Source of the DNA: JBBDMC01 sp963826055
GTDB taxonomy: Bacteria; Pseudomonadota; Alphaproteobacteria; Rhizobiales; Kaistiaceae
NCBI GenBank assembly: GCA_963826055.1
Contig: CAWGVO010000001.1
Span: 1-64,000 of the forward strand
Length of the DNA: 64,000 bases
Reading direction: 5' to 3'
This document shows positions 1 through 8,481 of this stretch, one piece after another. Under the pieces are notes generated by a model. That model was given only the letters and a program-made list of their open reading frames with translations. It was not told the DNA's origin and ran no database searches. A program made the translations under genes and the position numbers. Each line of letters starts with the position of its first letter. The stretch's first letter is position 1.

Positions 1-844
1 TCGCCAACGCCGTGGCGTCCGGTGGTGTAGCGCTCGGCAAGTTGCGGTGCTCCGAAGGCGACGCGCTCCCTCATTGCGCTCGAAGAAAACGCGGCGCGAT
101 TTAAGCGGCGAATGCGGCAGCTCGTCGGCGACGCGCCTTGGCCGAGCCGACTGCACGTCGCGTTCCAAGAGGACACCAAGCTGTCCCACACGGGACTGCA
201 CGAGCAGATTTGCCGATGGGCCAAGTCGGTCGACCGGCCGCGCCTCGTCGTCGTCGACACGCTGGCCGCCGCCCGACCGCTCGGCCTCGACAAGCGGTCG
301 ATCTATCAAGTCGAATACGAGATCGTGCGCGGCCTCAACGACCTCTCCCACGAGCTGGCCGTCGCAATCGTCATCGTGACCCACATGCGCAAGGCGCCGG
401 GCGATGATCTCACCGACACGATCAGCGGAACGAACGGCGTGTCCGCTGGCGCCGACACGCTGATGGACATTCGCAATACTCCGTGGCTTCACGTTGCGCG
501 GTCGCGGTCGTGACGTGGACGAGTTCGACCACGGCATGGAGTTCAACGACGGCCGCGGCAGTTCGTCGGGAGCGCGGAGGAACTCGCCCATGACGGTCGA
601 GCGCCGGGAGGCCCTCCGGGCGCCGAGGGAGGCCGCCCGGCCGATGACCGCCGGCGAGGTGGCGAAGGAAATCGGCAAGTTGTCGGCCACCATCGCTAAG
701 ATGCTCAAGCGGATGGCCGATGACGGCGACGGGGTCGAGCGGGTGGCGACCGGCAAATATCGCGCCGTCCCGGATCAAGGGGAAATGGACTTGCGCCGAA
801 CACCGAGCAGCACGGTCGAGGATGCTGTCGGCGACACGTTCTGA
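1..844 (+). CDS. RepA/DnaB-like AAA ATPase (phage replicative helicase type), 5' truncated
   Basis: The fragment resembles the C-terminal two thirds of RepA-type hexameric ATPases (AAA_25 family) common in phages and plasmids. Visible signatures are ANAVASGGVALGK near the window edge, a Walker B-like strand RLVVVDTLAA, and IVTHMRK followed by a G-T-N-G turn. The C-terminal part (from about 590) looks like a winged-helix segment with MTAGEVAKEIGK. The Walker A motif must lie upstream of base 1. The frame changes near 75 and near 490, each fitting one extra base. In the family the protein unwinds or loads at the phage or plasmid origin; that role here is inferred. Confidence 0.6.
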
Positions 845-874
845 CGCTCTTTTCGATAGGGCCACACACACTGT

Positions 875-930
875 CTGTCCAAACAGTCCAAACTGTCCGA
901 CCGGTCCGACGACTTGGACCGTTTGGACAG
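875..930. repeat. Imperfect palindrome built of 9-base units
   Basis: CTGTCCAAAC at 875-884 is matched exactly by its reverse complement at 921-930, and the inner parts of the two arms also pair with a few mismatches. The sequence can be cut into 9-base units of the type TGTCCAAAC, AGTCCAAAC, TGTCCGACC on the left and ACTTGGACC, GTTTGGACA on the right. It lies just after the stop of the helicase-like gene. It may be an origin-like or regulatory iteron array, or the remnant of a three-residue coding repeat. Confidence 0.6.
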
Positions 931-1373
931 TGAGACATGAGTGTTATGAGGTCGACAGGCCTCTCGGCCTCGTCGCCTCGGCCTGTCACCGAGCGCCGAA
1001 CCGCCACGTCCTCGTCCTCGTCGATCGCAGCTCGGGCAGCTCGACGCGCACGGCGCGCTCGGCCGCGTCCTGACCTCGACCATCCATTGAGGGCCGTCGG
1101 TCGACTCGGATCGACCCGTCCCCGGTCGCGGGTCCTGTTCGTGGCCCGAGACGCAATGCGGGTCGGGCGCAGCGTTCGCAAAAGTTACCGATAGTTAACC
1201 AAATCGCCTTGCGTCGTCGGACACAACATCTTGTGTGTAGGTCATTCCCGAAGCACAAGCCTTAGATGGAATTGGCCCGAAGCGGCGGAAAACCGCCAAG
1301 GGGAGGCCGCCAGGGCCCTTGCAAAGCCCGGAACGGCGTTCCCATATTGTTCCCTTTCAGGGGAGGTCGCACC
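931..1373. other. Region without a recognisable gene
   Basis: No frame on either strand gives a protein I can relate to a family. The frames that stay open are arginine/serine-rich, as expected for GC-rich shadow translation. An upstream part of the next small gene, or a gene destroyed by indels, could be hidden here. A purine-rich ribosome-binding stretch (AGGGGAGG) stands just before 1374. Confidence 0.4.
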
Positions 1374-1589
1374 ATGCCGACGCTTCAGCAGCTCACCAAG
1401 GAAATCAAGGCTCAGACATCGAGGAGGCGACCGGACGACGAGGCGGCAACGGTTCGGACCAGGAGGCCGCGCGCCACAATCAAGGGCCTGCGCAAGCAGC
1501 TCAAGGCCGCCACCGAACTCCGCGAACAGGTCGCCGCCGCGAGGCCAAGTCGCGACAACGCCGCGAGCAAAGCCGCATCAAATGACTGA
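1374..1589 (+). CDS. Small charged phage protein of unknown function
   Basis: A 71-residue frame starts at ATG 1374, preceded by AGGGGAGGTCGCACC, a good ribosome-binding site. The beginning MPTLQQLTKEIKAQT looks like a natural protein, the middle is rich in Arg, Lys and Ala, and a coiled-coil segment KGLRKQLKAATELREQV follows. The stop lies beyond the next ATG (1582), so the genes overlap. I do not recognise a family. The arginine-rich centre may contain an unrecognised frameshift pair. Confidence 0.45.
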   Translation: MPTLQQLTKEIKAQTSRRRPDDEAATVRTRRPRATIKGLRKQLKAATELREQVAAARPSRDNAASKAASND

Positions 1590-2095
1590 AATCGGCAAGC
1601 GCCTCGATCGCGGCCAAGGACGCAATCGTCAACATGGCGACTGGTTGCCGTGGCTCAAGGAAAATTTCCCGACAAGGTACGAGCGTCGGGCTCGTCACCT
1701 CATGGCCGAGGCCAGCGAAAAAACGACGCAGGAAGGAGCGCCCGAACGGCAACGCGCAGCCGATCGTAAATCTTATGCCAAGGCCAAATCGGTATCGGAA
1801 AATAAGTCCGATACCGATTTGCCGGCGCCGGATAGCCCGGACTACTCGCTCAAGAACGTCATCAAGGTCAATTTCGGGCGGCGACCGCGAAACTGGCGTA
1901 ATCGCAGCGAAGCGAAGCGGTTCCGCGACGAGGCGATCGCACGCGGCGAAAAAGTATCCTTTCCTCAACGGCGTTGTCGTTCCGAAGGCCGACGATGTGG
2001 CGGCGGTCGACGAGGTCATCAATGCGTGGGCCGAAACACGCGACGCGATGTCCGCCGAGATTGCGAAGGCCAAGCGCTACGGCGCAATCGCCTAA
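1582..2095 (+). CDS. DUF3102-type phage protein
   Basis: The N-terminus MTEIGKRLDRGQGR followed by GDWLPWLKENFP matches the DUF3102 pattern (G-x-W-L-P-W-L) seen in phage and plasmid proteins of unknown function. The frame shifts near 1950-1965 at an A-rich spot; after the shift it reads NGVVVPKADDVAAVDEVINAWAE and stops at 2095, giving roughly 170 residues. It overlaps the preceding small gene by 8 bases, so the two are probably translated together. Confidence 0.6.
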
Positions 2096-2132
2096 CTCCC
2101 TGCCCGCAATTCCTCGACCATAGCCTCCCTCG

Positions 2133-2160
2133 AATCGGCGCCTTTCGGCGCCGATTTGCT
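2133..2160 (+). terminator. Probable intrinsic terminator
   Basis: A perfect 10-base-pair stem (AATCGGCGCC / GGCGCCGATT) with a TTTC loop is followed by a short T-rich stretch. It lies 38 bases past the DUF3102 stop and before the next phage gene. The T-tract is weak, so termination may be partial. Confidence 0.55.
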
Positions 2161-2255
2161 GTCTGCGTTGTCTCCATTTTGCGCGCCGCCGCCCCTTGAC
2201 GGCCATCCCCATATGACTCCCGCAACACGCGCGCCCCACGCGCGAGGAGGACAAC

Positions 2256-2535
2256 ATGCCCAGACCCGACCTATTCGCCCATCTTCCGCCGCATTCAGGC
2301 CGCTCGGCCAGGCCGAGGGCGTCCTGCCCGTCGCCGCGGTCGCCGCGATGCTCATGAGCGACCCCGAGACGGCGCGCGCCCTGCCGACGTGTCGGAGCGC
2401 CTCGGCGCCGGCGATCAGCTCGACGAGCACGCCATCGCAAAGGTGTGCCGCCTGCCGGTTCCGTTCGTCGCGCGTTCATCACAAGCGTTGCGGGCCGAGC
2501 TCGCCGGCGCCCCCCCGCCGAACGCGGTCAACTAG
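2256..2535 (+). CDS. Small phage protein, unknown, read over three frames
   Basis: ATG 2256 stands behind GCGAGGAGG, a strong ribosome-binding site. The reading passes through three frames: MPRPDLFAHLPP, then LGQAEGVLPVAAVAAMLMS, then DVSERLGAGDQLDEHAIAK, ending AGAPPPNAVN and stop at 2535. Bridged, the product is about 92 residues, with a hydrophilic C-terminus and no family I recognise. The position immediately before the capsid fusion gene suggests a morphogenesis accessory. The two shifts fit one missing base each, unlike most shifts in the window. Confidence 0.45.
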
Positions 2536-2548
2536 GGAGCCTCGCGCC

Positions 2549-4464
2549 ATGACCAATCTCGATCGACATCGACGGCGTCGTCGGCGAAGGCGACAACACT
2601 GCGCGCGCCGTCCGCGCCAAGCTCAAGGCAAAGCCGGGCGAGCCTGTCGTCGCTCTATCTGAACACGCCCGGCGGCCTTGCCGCCGAGGGCCTCGCGATC
2701 GCCAACGAGCTGTCGGACCACAAGGGCCGCGTCGAGGCGACCGTCGACATGGCGCTGAGCGCCGGCTCGCTGATCATGAGCGTCGCCGATCACGTCACCG
2801 TTCGATCGGGTGGCATGGTCATGTTGCATGATCCGGCCGCGATCACGATCGGCGATGCGGCGGCTCACACGAAAACCGCGTCGGTCCTGTCGAAGATGGC
2901 CGAGCAATATGCCGCCTTTTACGACGCGGCGATCGCGCGGAGGAAGAAATGACCAAATCGGCTCGCGAGCTGATGCTCGCAGAAACTTGGCTGACCGGCG
3001 CCGAGTGCGTCGAACTCGGGCTCGCGGACGCGGCGTCGTCCGAAGGATGCGCGGGCGTGCGCATCGACTTTCGACTTTCGCATCTACCGTCACACCGCCC
3101 GCCGAGTTCCTCGCAAGGGCACAAGCTCGTCGGAGACTCCAATGCCGAAGCCCAACACCAACCGAACCGACCCCGGCGCCGGCGAAGCCGGATGCAACCG
3201 CCGATCATCCTCGAACGCGCCGCAGCCGCCAAGCTGTCGGCTGTCGAAACTCGCGACATCATCGCCAAGGCCGCCGGCGACGCCGACAAGGCGCGCGATC
3301 TGATCATCGAGCACATGGCCGCCAAGGACATCGCGCTCGGCGGCCGTTGTCGTCACCACCGGCGAACGACGCCGGCGGCGACGAGGCCGGCCACAACGCC
3401 GCGATGGTCGCCGCGTTCACGCGAAGCTGCAAGGCAAGCCGGTCACCGGCCCTTTCGCCGGGATGAGCGCGCCTCGAGGCTGGCGGGCGAATGGATGCGC
3501 GCTCGCGGCATCACGCCGTCCGCCCACGACGCCGACACGATCGTGCGCGAGGCTATGGGCTCTAGGCGCAATTTCCTCATGTGCGGCCCCGGCTTCCACA
3601 CGACCTCGGACCTGCCGATCATCCTCAAGGACTCGATGAACAACGAACTCGCTCGCTTGTTCGTCGCGGCCGACGTTGGCGTCTCGCAGGTCGTCGGCAC
3701 GGGCACGTTGCCCGATTACCGCGACAAGACGCTCGGCAAGCTCAGCTCGTTCCCGGCCCTGGCCGAGGTTCCCGAGTCCGGCGAAATCACGTGGGGCAGT
3801 CTCGTCGAGGCCGGCGAGGTGATGAACGTCGCCGACTACGCTCGCGCGATCGCTGTCTCGAACAAGGTCCTCGTCAACGACTCGCTCGACGCTGTCGGCC
3901 GGTCGTTGCGCGACGTTGCGTTCGCGGCGGCCAACCTCAAGGCGTCGCTGATCATCACTGCGATGTTCACCACCACCTTGAGCGACACCTACGCGATCTT
4001 CGACACGCATCACTCGAACACGTCGAACTATGGCGCCATCGGCGTCAGCGGCCTCGGCAACATGCGCAAGGCGATGCGGGCGCAAACGGCCTTGGACGGC
4101 ACGACGCCGCTCGGCCTCGGCCCGGCGATCATCTTCGTCCCGGCGACGCTGGAAACGACCGCGCAGCTGCTGGTCGCGGAAATCACGCCGGCGTCGATCA
4201 GCGACGTGAATCCGTTCTCGAACATGAAGCTCGCGGTCGACCCGCGCCTCGACGCCGTTTCGACCTCGCTACTGGTATGCGTTCGCCGATCCGTCGATCT
4301 ATCCGGCGGTTCGGTTCAACACGCTGGAGTCCTCGCCGGCCCCGCGCATCGAGGTCGCCGACCCGGCTCGCTTCGATCAGCTCGGCGCGGCTTACAGGTG
4401 CATTTGGTCGTGCGGCGCTTCGCCGATCGAGTATCGCGGCGCGGTCAGGTCGACCGGCGCCTAA
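2549..4464 (+). CDS. ClpP-like prohead protease / major capsid protein fusion
   Basis: The first 170 or so residues form a ClpP-fold protease: LYLNTPGG (oxyanion region), SAGSLIMS (serine nucleophile), MVMLHDP (histidine, as in the ClpP VMIHQP strand) and AETWLTGAECVELGLAD. A linker and scaffold-like helix AAKLSAVETRDII follow. The capsid part begins around 3590 with TSDLPIILKDSMNN and carries DYRDKTLGKLSSFPALAEV, ending WYAFADPSIYPAV and stop at 4464. Such fusions are known in phages of Proteobacteria; one polypeptide supplies shell and maturation protease. Several single-base shifts (near 2564, 2640, 2945, 3340-3590, 4272) must be bridged. Confidence 0.75.
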
Positions 4465-4509
4465 CCAACTCGCGCGGCGTTCTTCAGCGGGAGCGCTGCG
4501 CGAACCTCC

Positions 4510-4546
4510 GGGCCGATGGATGGGCATGTCCATCGGCCCTTTTTCT
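4510..4546 (+). terminator. Strong intrinsic terminator after the capsid gene
   Basis: A perfect 11-base-pair stem, GGGCCGATGGA paired with TCCATCGGCCC, has an 8-base loop and runs straight into TTTTTCTT. It sits 45 bases behind the capsid stop and would end the structural transcript. Confidence 0.9.
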
Positions 4547-4669
4547 TGCGGGGCGGGCCGGTTTGACTCCCGGCCTGCTTAGCGCGGCGACCGCTCGTCC
4601 CGGATCCGCGCATCCGGCCGGCGGCTTGCGATAGCGGGTCGCTGGCCGGTTTCCCTTTGCCGAAGGCTC

Positions 4670-5575
4670 ATGATGGTCCCTTGCATGGCTGACGCTGCGC
4701 TCACACTCGACACCCCGCCGATCGTCCTGCCGAGCGGCGAGGCGCTGCGCGGCGCGCAGGGCGCCGAGGAGTCGAACGTCCTCGACTACGAGCCGTTGTG
4801 TAAAAAGCTGGCGCGCCGCTACGCCGGGTTTTTCGACAGCCTCGACGACGCGCACTCGGTCGCGTGGGTCGGCCTGCTCAAGGCCCGCGACACTGGCGAC
4901 CCGATCGCGGCCCCTTCGCCGCCATCGTCGAGAACTACATCCGATCCGAGCTGCGCGGCGCGATCGAACACGAACAACGCGAAAAGGGAGTCGACCGCAC
5001 CCGTCGAATCCAAGTCCCGATATCTGCGCTGCTCGTCAGAACTCGATCGACTACGGCGACGCCGCGTTCGTCGAGCATCGACACGCCGAGCTGCCGAATC
5101 CGGCAACGGCACGATCGCGCGACGTGATCGCCGACGACGGCCTCGATCCCGAACAGGCCCTCGCCGAGAATGAACGTGAGGCCTTGATCCGTCAGGCCGT
5201 CCGCGACGCGATCGAGCTGCACGTCCGCGAGCCCGCCCGTTCGATGATCCTCGACTCGTTCGACGACAATCCCGGCGTCCTGTCTCAACGCGGCGCGAGC
5301 GCGCTTGCCCGGTTGGACTGGATCACGCGCAAACGCCTCGGCGAGGCCCTGGCCCCGTTCCTCGATCAGCTCGACGAGGGGCCGAGGCTCCCCACGGACG
5401 GACGCGCCGTCATGGATCGGCACGCACAGCGGAGACGCCGCACGAGGCCCGCAACGAGCGCCGCCGCCGACGATTTGCCGCGAGCTACGAGGCCGACAGC
5501 AAGGACGAGCTGAACGAGCGGCGCCGCGCCAACGTCGGCAGGCCGCCAAAACGGCTACACAAGAACCGCGTGTAG
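4670..5575 (+). CDS. Sigma-70-like phage regulator
   Basis: The reading begins MMVPCMADAALTLD and reaches a region 2-like helix set: YEPLCKKLARRYAGFF, DDAHSVAWVGLLKA, PFAAIVENYIRSELRGAI and HEQREKGVDRTRR, which is how sigma-70 family proteins look around regions 1.2-2.4. A later part (5124-5400) is helical with DGLDPEQALAENEREALI, resembling the segment before region 4. The tail reads RPPKRLHKNRV and stops at 5575, but the path over 5400-5500 is uncertain. Frame changes near 4905 and 5030-5120. It may redirect host polymerase to late phage promoters. A sigma-like fold without polymerase binding cannot be excluded. Confidence 0.5.
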
Positions 5576-5597
5576 CCGATTTGCCCGACGTAGGCCG

Positions 5598-5629
5598 AAA
5601 TCCGCAGAGAAAAACGCCTTTGCGGATTT
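5598..5629. repeat. Perfect 9-bp inverted repeat
   Basis: AAATCCGCA (5598-5606) pairs with TGCGGATTT (5621-5629) around a 14-base spacer. It lies between the sigma-like gene and the GapR-like gene. It could be an operator for a dimeric regulator or a transcript hairpin; no T-run follows. Confidence 0.5.
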
Positions 5630-5694
5630 GCCGCCGCCAAAGCCCTCGCGCCTGCAACAGATCATGGCCGCGCTCGCGGCGATCGGAGGATGAC

Positions 5695-5984
5695 ATGACC
5701 GACAACATCGCCAAGGCCGCGCTGCGCGACAGCGGTCGCCGAGATCGAGGAGCTGCACTTGCAGCGCGATGAATTGGCGACGGCCGTGAGCGCCGTCTAC
5801 AAGGCCGCCAAGGCGGCCGGCCTCGACGTGCCGACGCTGCGCAAGACGGTCGCCGCGCGACGCGTGCCGATCGCCGAACGGCAGGCCGCCGACAAGCTGC
5901 TCGCCGCTTACTTGCGGGTGCTCGACGAGCCTCGAGATCGCCGTCGTCGACGAGGCCGCCTCGAGAGCGGCCGGCAAAACTTGA
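5695..5984 (+). CDS. GapR-like (DUF2312) nucleoid protein on the prophage
   Basis: ATG 5695 follows GATCGGAGGA. The bridged sequence contains IEELHLQRDELATAVSAVY, KAAKAAGLDVPTLRKTV and ERQAADKLLAAYLRVLDE, the pattern of GapR/DUF2312 proteins (helical hairpin, then a short helix). In alphaproteobacteria GapR binds overtwisted AT-rich DNA ahead of replication and transcription. Length, about 96 residues, fits. Frames change near 5742 and 5930, each equal to one extra base; the tail reads EIAVVDEAASRAAGKT. The copy is far from the host chromosomal context and is probably a phage homologue. Confidence 0.6.
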
Positions 5985-6036
5985 CGCTAAGTCGGCGGTA
6001 GAATGCCCTTGGACAGTCGAGTTCGGGCAAAGGTCT

Positions 6037-6288
6037 ATGGTCCAAGCCAACACCGCAGGGGAGCCAATCTCGCCCCGCCGTGGCCTTCGTCGCCACGAGG
6101 CGGCGCTCTACATCGGCGTCGGCGCGACCAAGTTCGACGAGATGGTCGCCGACGGCCGAATGCCCAAGCCCAAGCGGGTCGACGGCCGGGTGATTTGGGA
6201 CCGTCTGGCGCTCGATCTTGCCTTTGATGACCTTCCCGGCGATGCTCCCGAGGTGAACACTTGGGCGCATCTCGATGGCGACGATTAG
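6037..6288 (+). CDS. Excisionase / AlpA-like helix-turn-helix protein
   Basis: The 83-residue protein carries a winged-helix MerR/AlpA-type segment: RRHEAALYIGVGATKFDEM followed by DGRMPKPKRVDGRVIWDR. This is the usual architecture of phage excisionases and AlpA activators, which bind next to attachment sites and steer the integrase towards excision. Its stop overlaps the start of the integrase gene by 14 bases, the expected xis-int arrangement. An alternative is a transcription regulator of int alone. Confidence 0.75.
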   Translation: MVQANTAGEPISPRRGLRRHEAALYIGVGATKFDEMVADGRMPKPKRVDGRVIWDRLALDLAFDDLPGDAPEVNTWAHLDGDD

Positions 6289-7306
6289 GTTGAATTACGT
6301 CCACGCCTTCGCGGATCGCTATGGCCGTCGGCGCTACTATTTCCGCCGGCGCGGCAAGCGCACACCGCTGCCCGGCGAGCCCGGCTCCCGAGTGTTCATG
6401 GAAGCCTATGCCGCCGCCCTTGACGAAAGCGGACCGACTCGCCACTCGCGACGTCGCCAGCCGCCTGCCGCCGGCACGTTTGCCGCGCTCGCGACGCTCT
6501 ATTTCCATAGTCCCAACTTTGGCAAGCTCTCGCCGACGACGAAAGGCAACTACCGTCGCATCATCGACGGGTTCCTCGCCGAGCATGGTCATGGGCGCGT
6601 CGATCAGTTTCGCCGGCAGCACGTCGACAAGATCATCGGCCGCATGGCCGACCGGCCAGGGGCGGCAATCACGCTGCTAAAGCGCATTCGAACTCTCGTC
6701 CGCTTCGCTATCGAGATCGGGTGGATCGCATCCGACCCGACCGCCGGTGTCGATCGTACAACTCGGCCGAGATCCACACTTGGACCGAGGACGAGATAGC
6801 GCAGTTCGAGGCGCGGTGGCCGATTGGCACAAAACAGCGCCTCGCCTTCGCCCTCTTGTTGTTCACGGGCCAGCGCGGTTCCGACGTGTGCCGTATGGTG
6901 CGCCCCGACGCCGACGGCCGGATCAGAGTCGTGCAACAGAAGACGGGCGCGAAGCTCGTCATCACCGTTCACCGCGACCTCAAAGCCGTCCTCGATGCAG
7001 CCATAACCGACCACGTCACGATACTGACGACGGCCTATGGCAGGCCGTTCAGTGTGAAGGGCTTCGGACAGTTCGTATCAGCGGCGATAACCGAGGCTGG
7101 CCTCCCTTCGCGGTGCAAGGCCCATGGGCTGCGCAAGGCCGCCGCGCGCCGGCTGGCAGAGGCGGGATGCAGCGCCAATCGAGATCATGGCGGTCACCGG
7201 ACACAAGACGTTGGCGGAGGTCGAGCGCTACGTGCGAGCCGTGGAGCAGGCGCGGCTTAACGAGCGCGCGGTTGGAAGGCAGACCCGCTTCTCCGACGCG
7301 TGGTGA
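6275..7306 (+). CDS. Tyrosine site-specific recombinase (phage integrase)
   Basis: The bridged protein is about 343 residues. The N-terminal part has an arm-binding segment (YGRRRYYFRRRGKRT) and a SAM-like core-binding domain (LSPTTKGNYRRIIDGFLAE). The catalytic domain shows box I LLLFTGQRGSDVCRM (Arg), the lysine hairpin after QQKTGAKL, box II HGLRKAAARRLAEAG (His-x-x-Arg) and TGHKTLAEVERYV (His, Tyr nucleophile). Frames change near 6760 and 7175. It lies about 1.1 kb from tRNA-Glu, whose 3' end faces it, so tRNA-Glu is the probable integration site. Confidence 0.85.
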
Positions 7307-7366
7307 TCGCAACAAGATCGCGAAGTCAGCAAAGTGCCTGAAGGCTGTCAGGAGCGGCGGCGTCCG

Positions 7367-7699
7367 ATGCGACTGACCATGACAAAGCAATTTCGGTGGC
7401 GCGTTACGGCCGTGACTACAGGGTGTCAGGTGACAAGCTTTCTGACCCATCTATGGCTGTTCTTTTCTTATTTTGCTTCTCATCCACGGGAGCCCCACCC
7501 GGAACTTGGCCTCGTGCATTCGCTGAACAACCACGGTTCCTATGCCTTCATCTCCGACGCGGAATCGACGGGCTTGGCGCTGCTGCTTTCGGTTTTCTTC
7601 ATCGGATTTGTACTGACACTGATATTTATACCTAAGGAATTTCGGCCGCCAAAGTTCAAAATTAGCTTCGGTCCGGAGAGTCAGCCGAAAAACTCTTGA
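7367..7699 (+). CDS. Two-helix membrane protein, prophage cargo
   Basis: From ATG 7367 (behind GGAGCGGCGG) the protein has about 110 residues. Two hydrophobic helices are clear: TSFLTHLWLFFSYFAS near residue 25 and GLALLLSVFFIGFVLTLIF near residue 72, separated by a soluble loop with HPREPHPELGLVHSLNNHGSY. The C-terminus is charged. I do not recognise a family. Base composition is visibly AT-richer than in neighbouring host genes. It overlaps the next tiny frame through TTGA. Placement between integrase and attachment tRNA is typical of lysogenic-conversion cargo. Confidence 0.55.
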   Translation: MRLTMTKQFRWRVTAVTTGCQVTSFLTHLWLFFSYFASHPREPHPELGLVHSLNNHGSYAFISDAESTGLALLLSVFFIGFVLTLIFIPKEFRPPKFKISFGPESQPKNS

Positions 7700-7812
7700 T
7701 ATTCTTTCTGGGCTCGATCGTGCTGTCCGTGGTATTTATTTGGATTTCAGGGCCTATAATAGTTAAATATCTCGTAGCCAGCGGCGTTGTTCTAACGATG
7801 GGAAGCGGCTAA
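7696..7812 (+). CDS. 38-residue hydrophobic peptide
   Basis: A short frame starts at TTG 7696, overlapping the stop of the preceding membrane protein (TTGA), and ends at TAA 7812. It is almost entirely one membrane helix: IFFLGSIVLSVVFIWISG then PIIVKYLVASGVV. The overlap suggests translational coupling. It could instead be the end of the preceding protein after a frameshift, adding a third helix. The next gene begins within a few bases or 66 bases later, depending on the start used. Confidence 0.35.
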   Translation: MIFFLGSIVLSVVFIWISGPIIVKYLVASGVVLTMGSG

Positions 7813-7880
7813 ACTTGATCGAACACAATCTAGATTCTTGGCCGCGTAGCCGAGGATGGAGTGCAGTGCGGCGAGGCGCC

Positions 7881-8279
7881 ATGACGTTCGATGAAGCTCA
7901 CCGATGCATAAAGCGCGGGGACGTGGTGTCCCTGAGACATGAGCTGGACAATGGCCTTGACCCAAACTTGGCGAATCGCTTCCGTTGGACTCTGCTTATG
8001 CTGGCTGCCCTCAAGGGCAACACTCGCATCGGCAAGTTGCTCTTCGCCAAGGGAGCGCGAATCAATGCCACAAATGACTTTGACGAAAACGCCCTTTCCT
8101 TAGCCGCCCATTCTGGACACGTAAATTTCGCCCGTTGGCTTCTTTCAGTTGGTGCCTCTACCGATTGTCGTCCACACGGACACGACATGGCAACGTGGAT
8201 CAAGATTGGCTCGGGGCTGCCCAAAGACAAGCTTCATGAAGTGCTCGCTCTGATCGGCCACAAGGAGCACCTTCACTAG
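7881..8279 (+). CDS. Ankyrin-repeat protein, prophage cargo
   Basis: The start at ATG 7881 gives 132 residues; an in-frame TTG at 7815 would add 22. Ankyrin units can be read: ALKGNTRIGKLLFAKGARIN and SLAAHSGHVNFARWLLSVGAS, each with the T/N-x-L-x-x-A-A and G-A features. Ankyrin proteins bind other proteins and are frequent in phage cargo and effector genes. There is no signal peptide and no toxin domain. It forms the last gene before the attachment tRNA and follows two membrane-protein frames, so the set may act together. Confidence 0.65.
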   Translation: MTFDEAHRCIKRGDVVSLRHELDNGLDPNLANRFRWTLLMLAALKGNTRIGKLLFAKGARINATNDFDENALSLAAHSGHVNFARWLLSVGASTDCRPHGHDMATWIKIGSGLPKDKLHEVLALIGHKEHLH

Positions 8280-8305
8280 CGGCGCCGGAAAACGTCCCGC
8301 GAACG

Positions 8306-8342
8306 CCAGACTTACAACCCTGCCGCTCCAGACTTACAACCC
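8306..8342. repeat. Direct repeat near the attachment tRNA
   Basis: CCAGACTTACAACCC occurs at 8306-8320 and again at 8328-8342, a spacing of 22 bases. The pair lies between the ankyrin gene and the 3' end of tRNA-Glu. Directly repeated 15-mers beside an attachment gene could be arm-type binding sites of the integrase or excisionase; this is inference. Confidence 0.55.
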
Positions 8343-8375
8343 CATTGATTCTAAAAGGAAAAGGTTGCCGGCTGG

Positions 8376-8448
8376 CGCTCCCTAGGGGACTCGAACCCCT
8401 GTTTTCGCCGTGAGAGGGCGACGTCCTGGACCGCTAGACGAAGGGAGC
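8376..8448 (-). tRNA. tRNA-Glu (anticodon CTC)
   Basis: Read on the minus strand the gene begins GCTCCCTTCGTCTAG and ends with the T arm GGGGTTCGAACCCC and the acceptor strand AGGGAGC. The anticodon stem CGCC/GGCG encloses the loop CTCTCAC, anticodon CTC (GAG codons). Length without CCA is 73 bases, normal for tRNA-Glu; CCA is not encoded. Its 3' end points at the prophage, which supports its use as attachment gene. Confidence 0.95.
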
Positions 8449-8481
8449 GCGGAGGCGCGTTGTGCGTAGCAGCCGTCGCTG

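Larger units (their letters stand above)
1..8375. mobile_element. Right part of an integrated tailed phage (prophage)
   Basis: The block reads as one phage-like module on the plus strand: replication ATPase, DUF3102 protein, prohead protease/capsid fusion, sigma-like protein, GapR-like protein, excisionase, tyrosine integrase and cargo genes. It ends against the 3' end of a minus-strand tRNA-Glu gene, a classical attachment target for tyrosine integrases. The left end lies outside the window, so neither the size nor the left attachment repeat can be given. No terminase, portal or tail gene is visible, so a mobile island carrying a capsid gene is also possible. Host genes start immediately past the tRNA. 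Confidence 0.8.

Noticed and set aside
6275..7306. Programmed frameshifting in the integrase
   Set aside because: No slippery heptamer or following pseudoknot could be seen, and similar shifts occur in nearly every gene.
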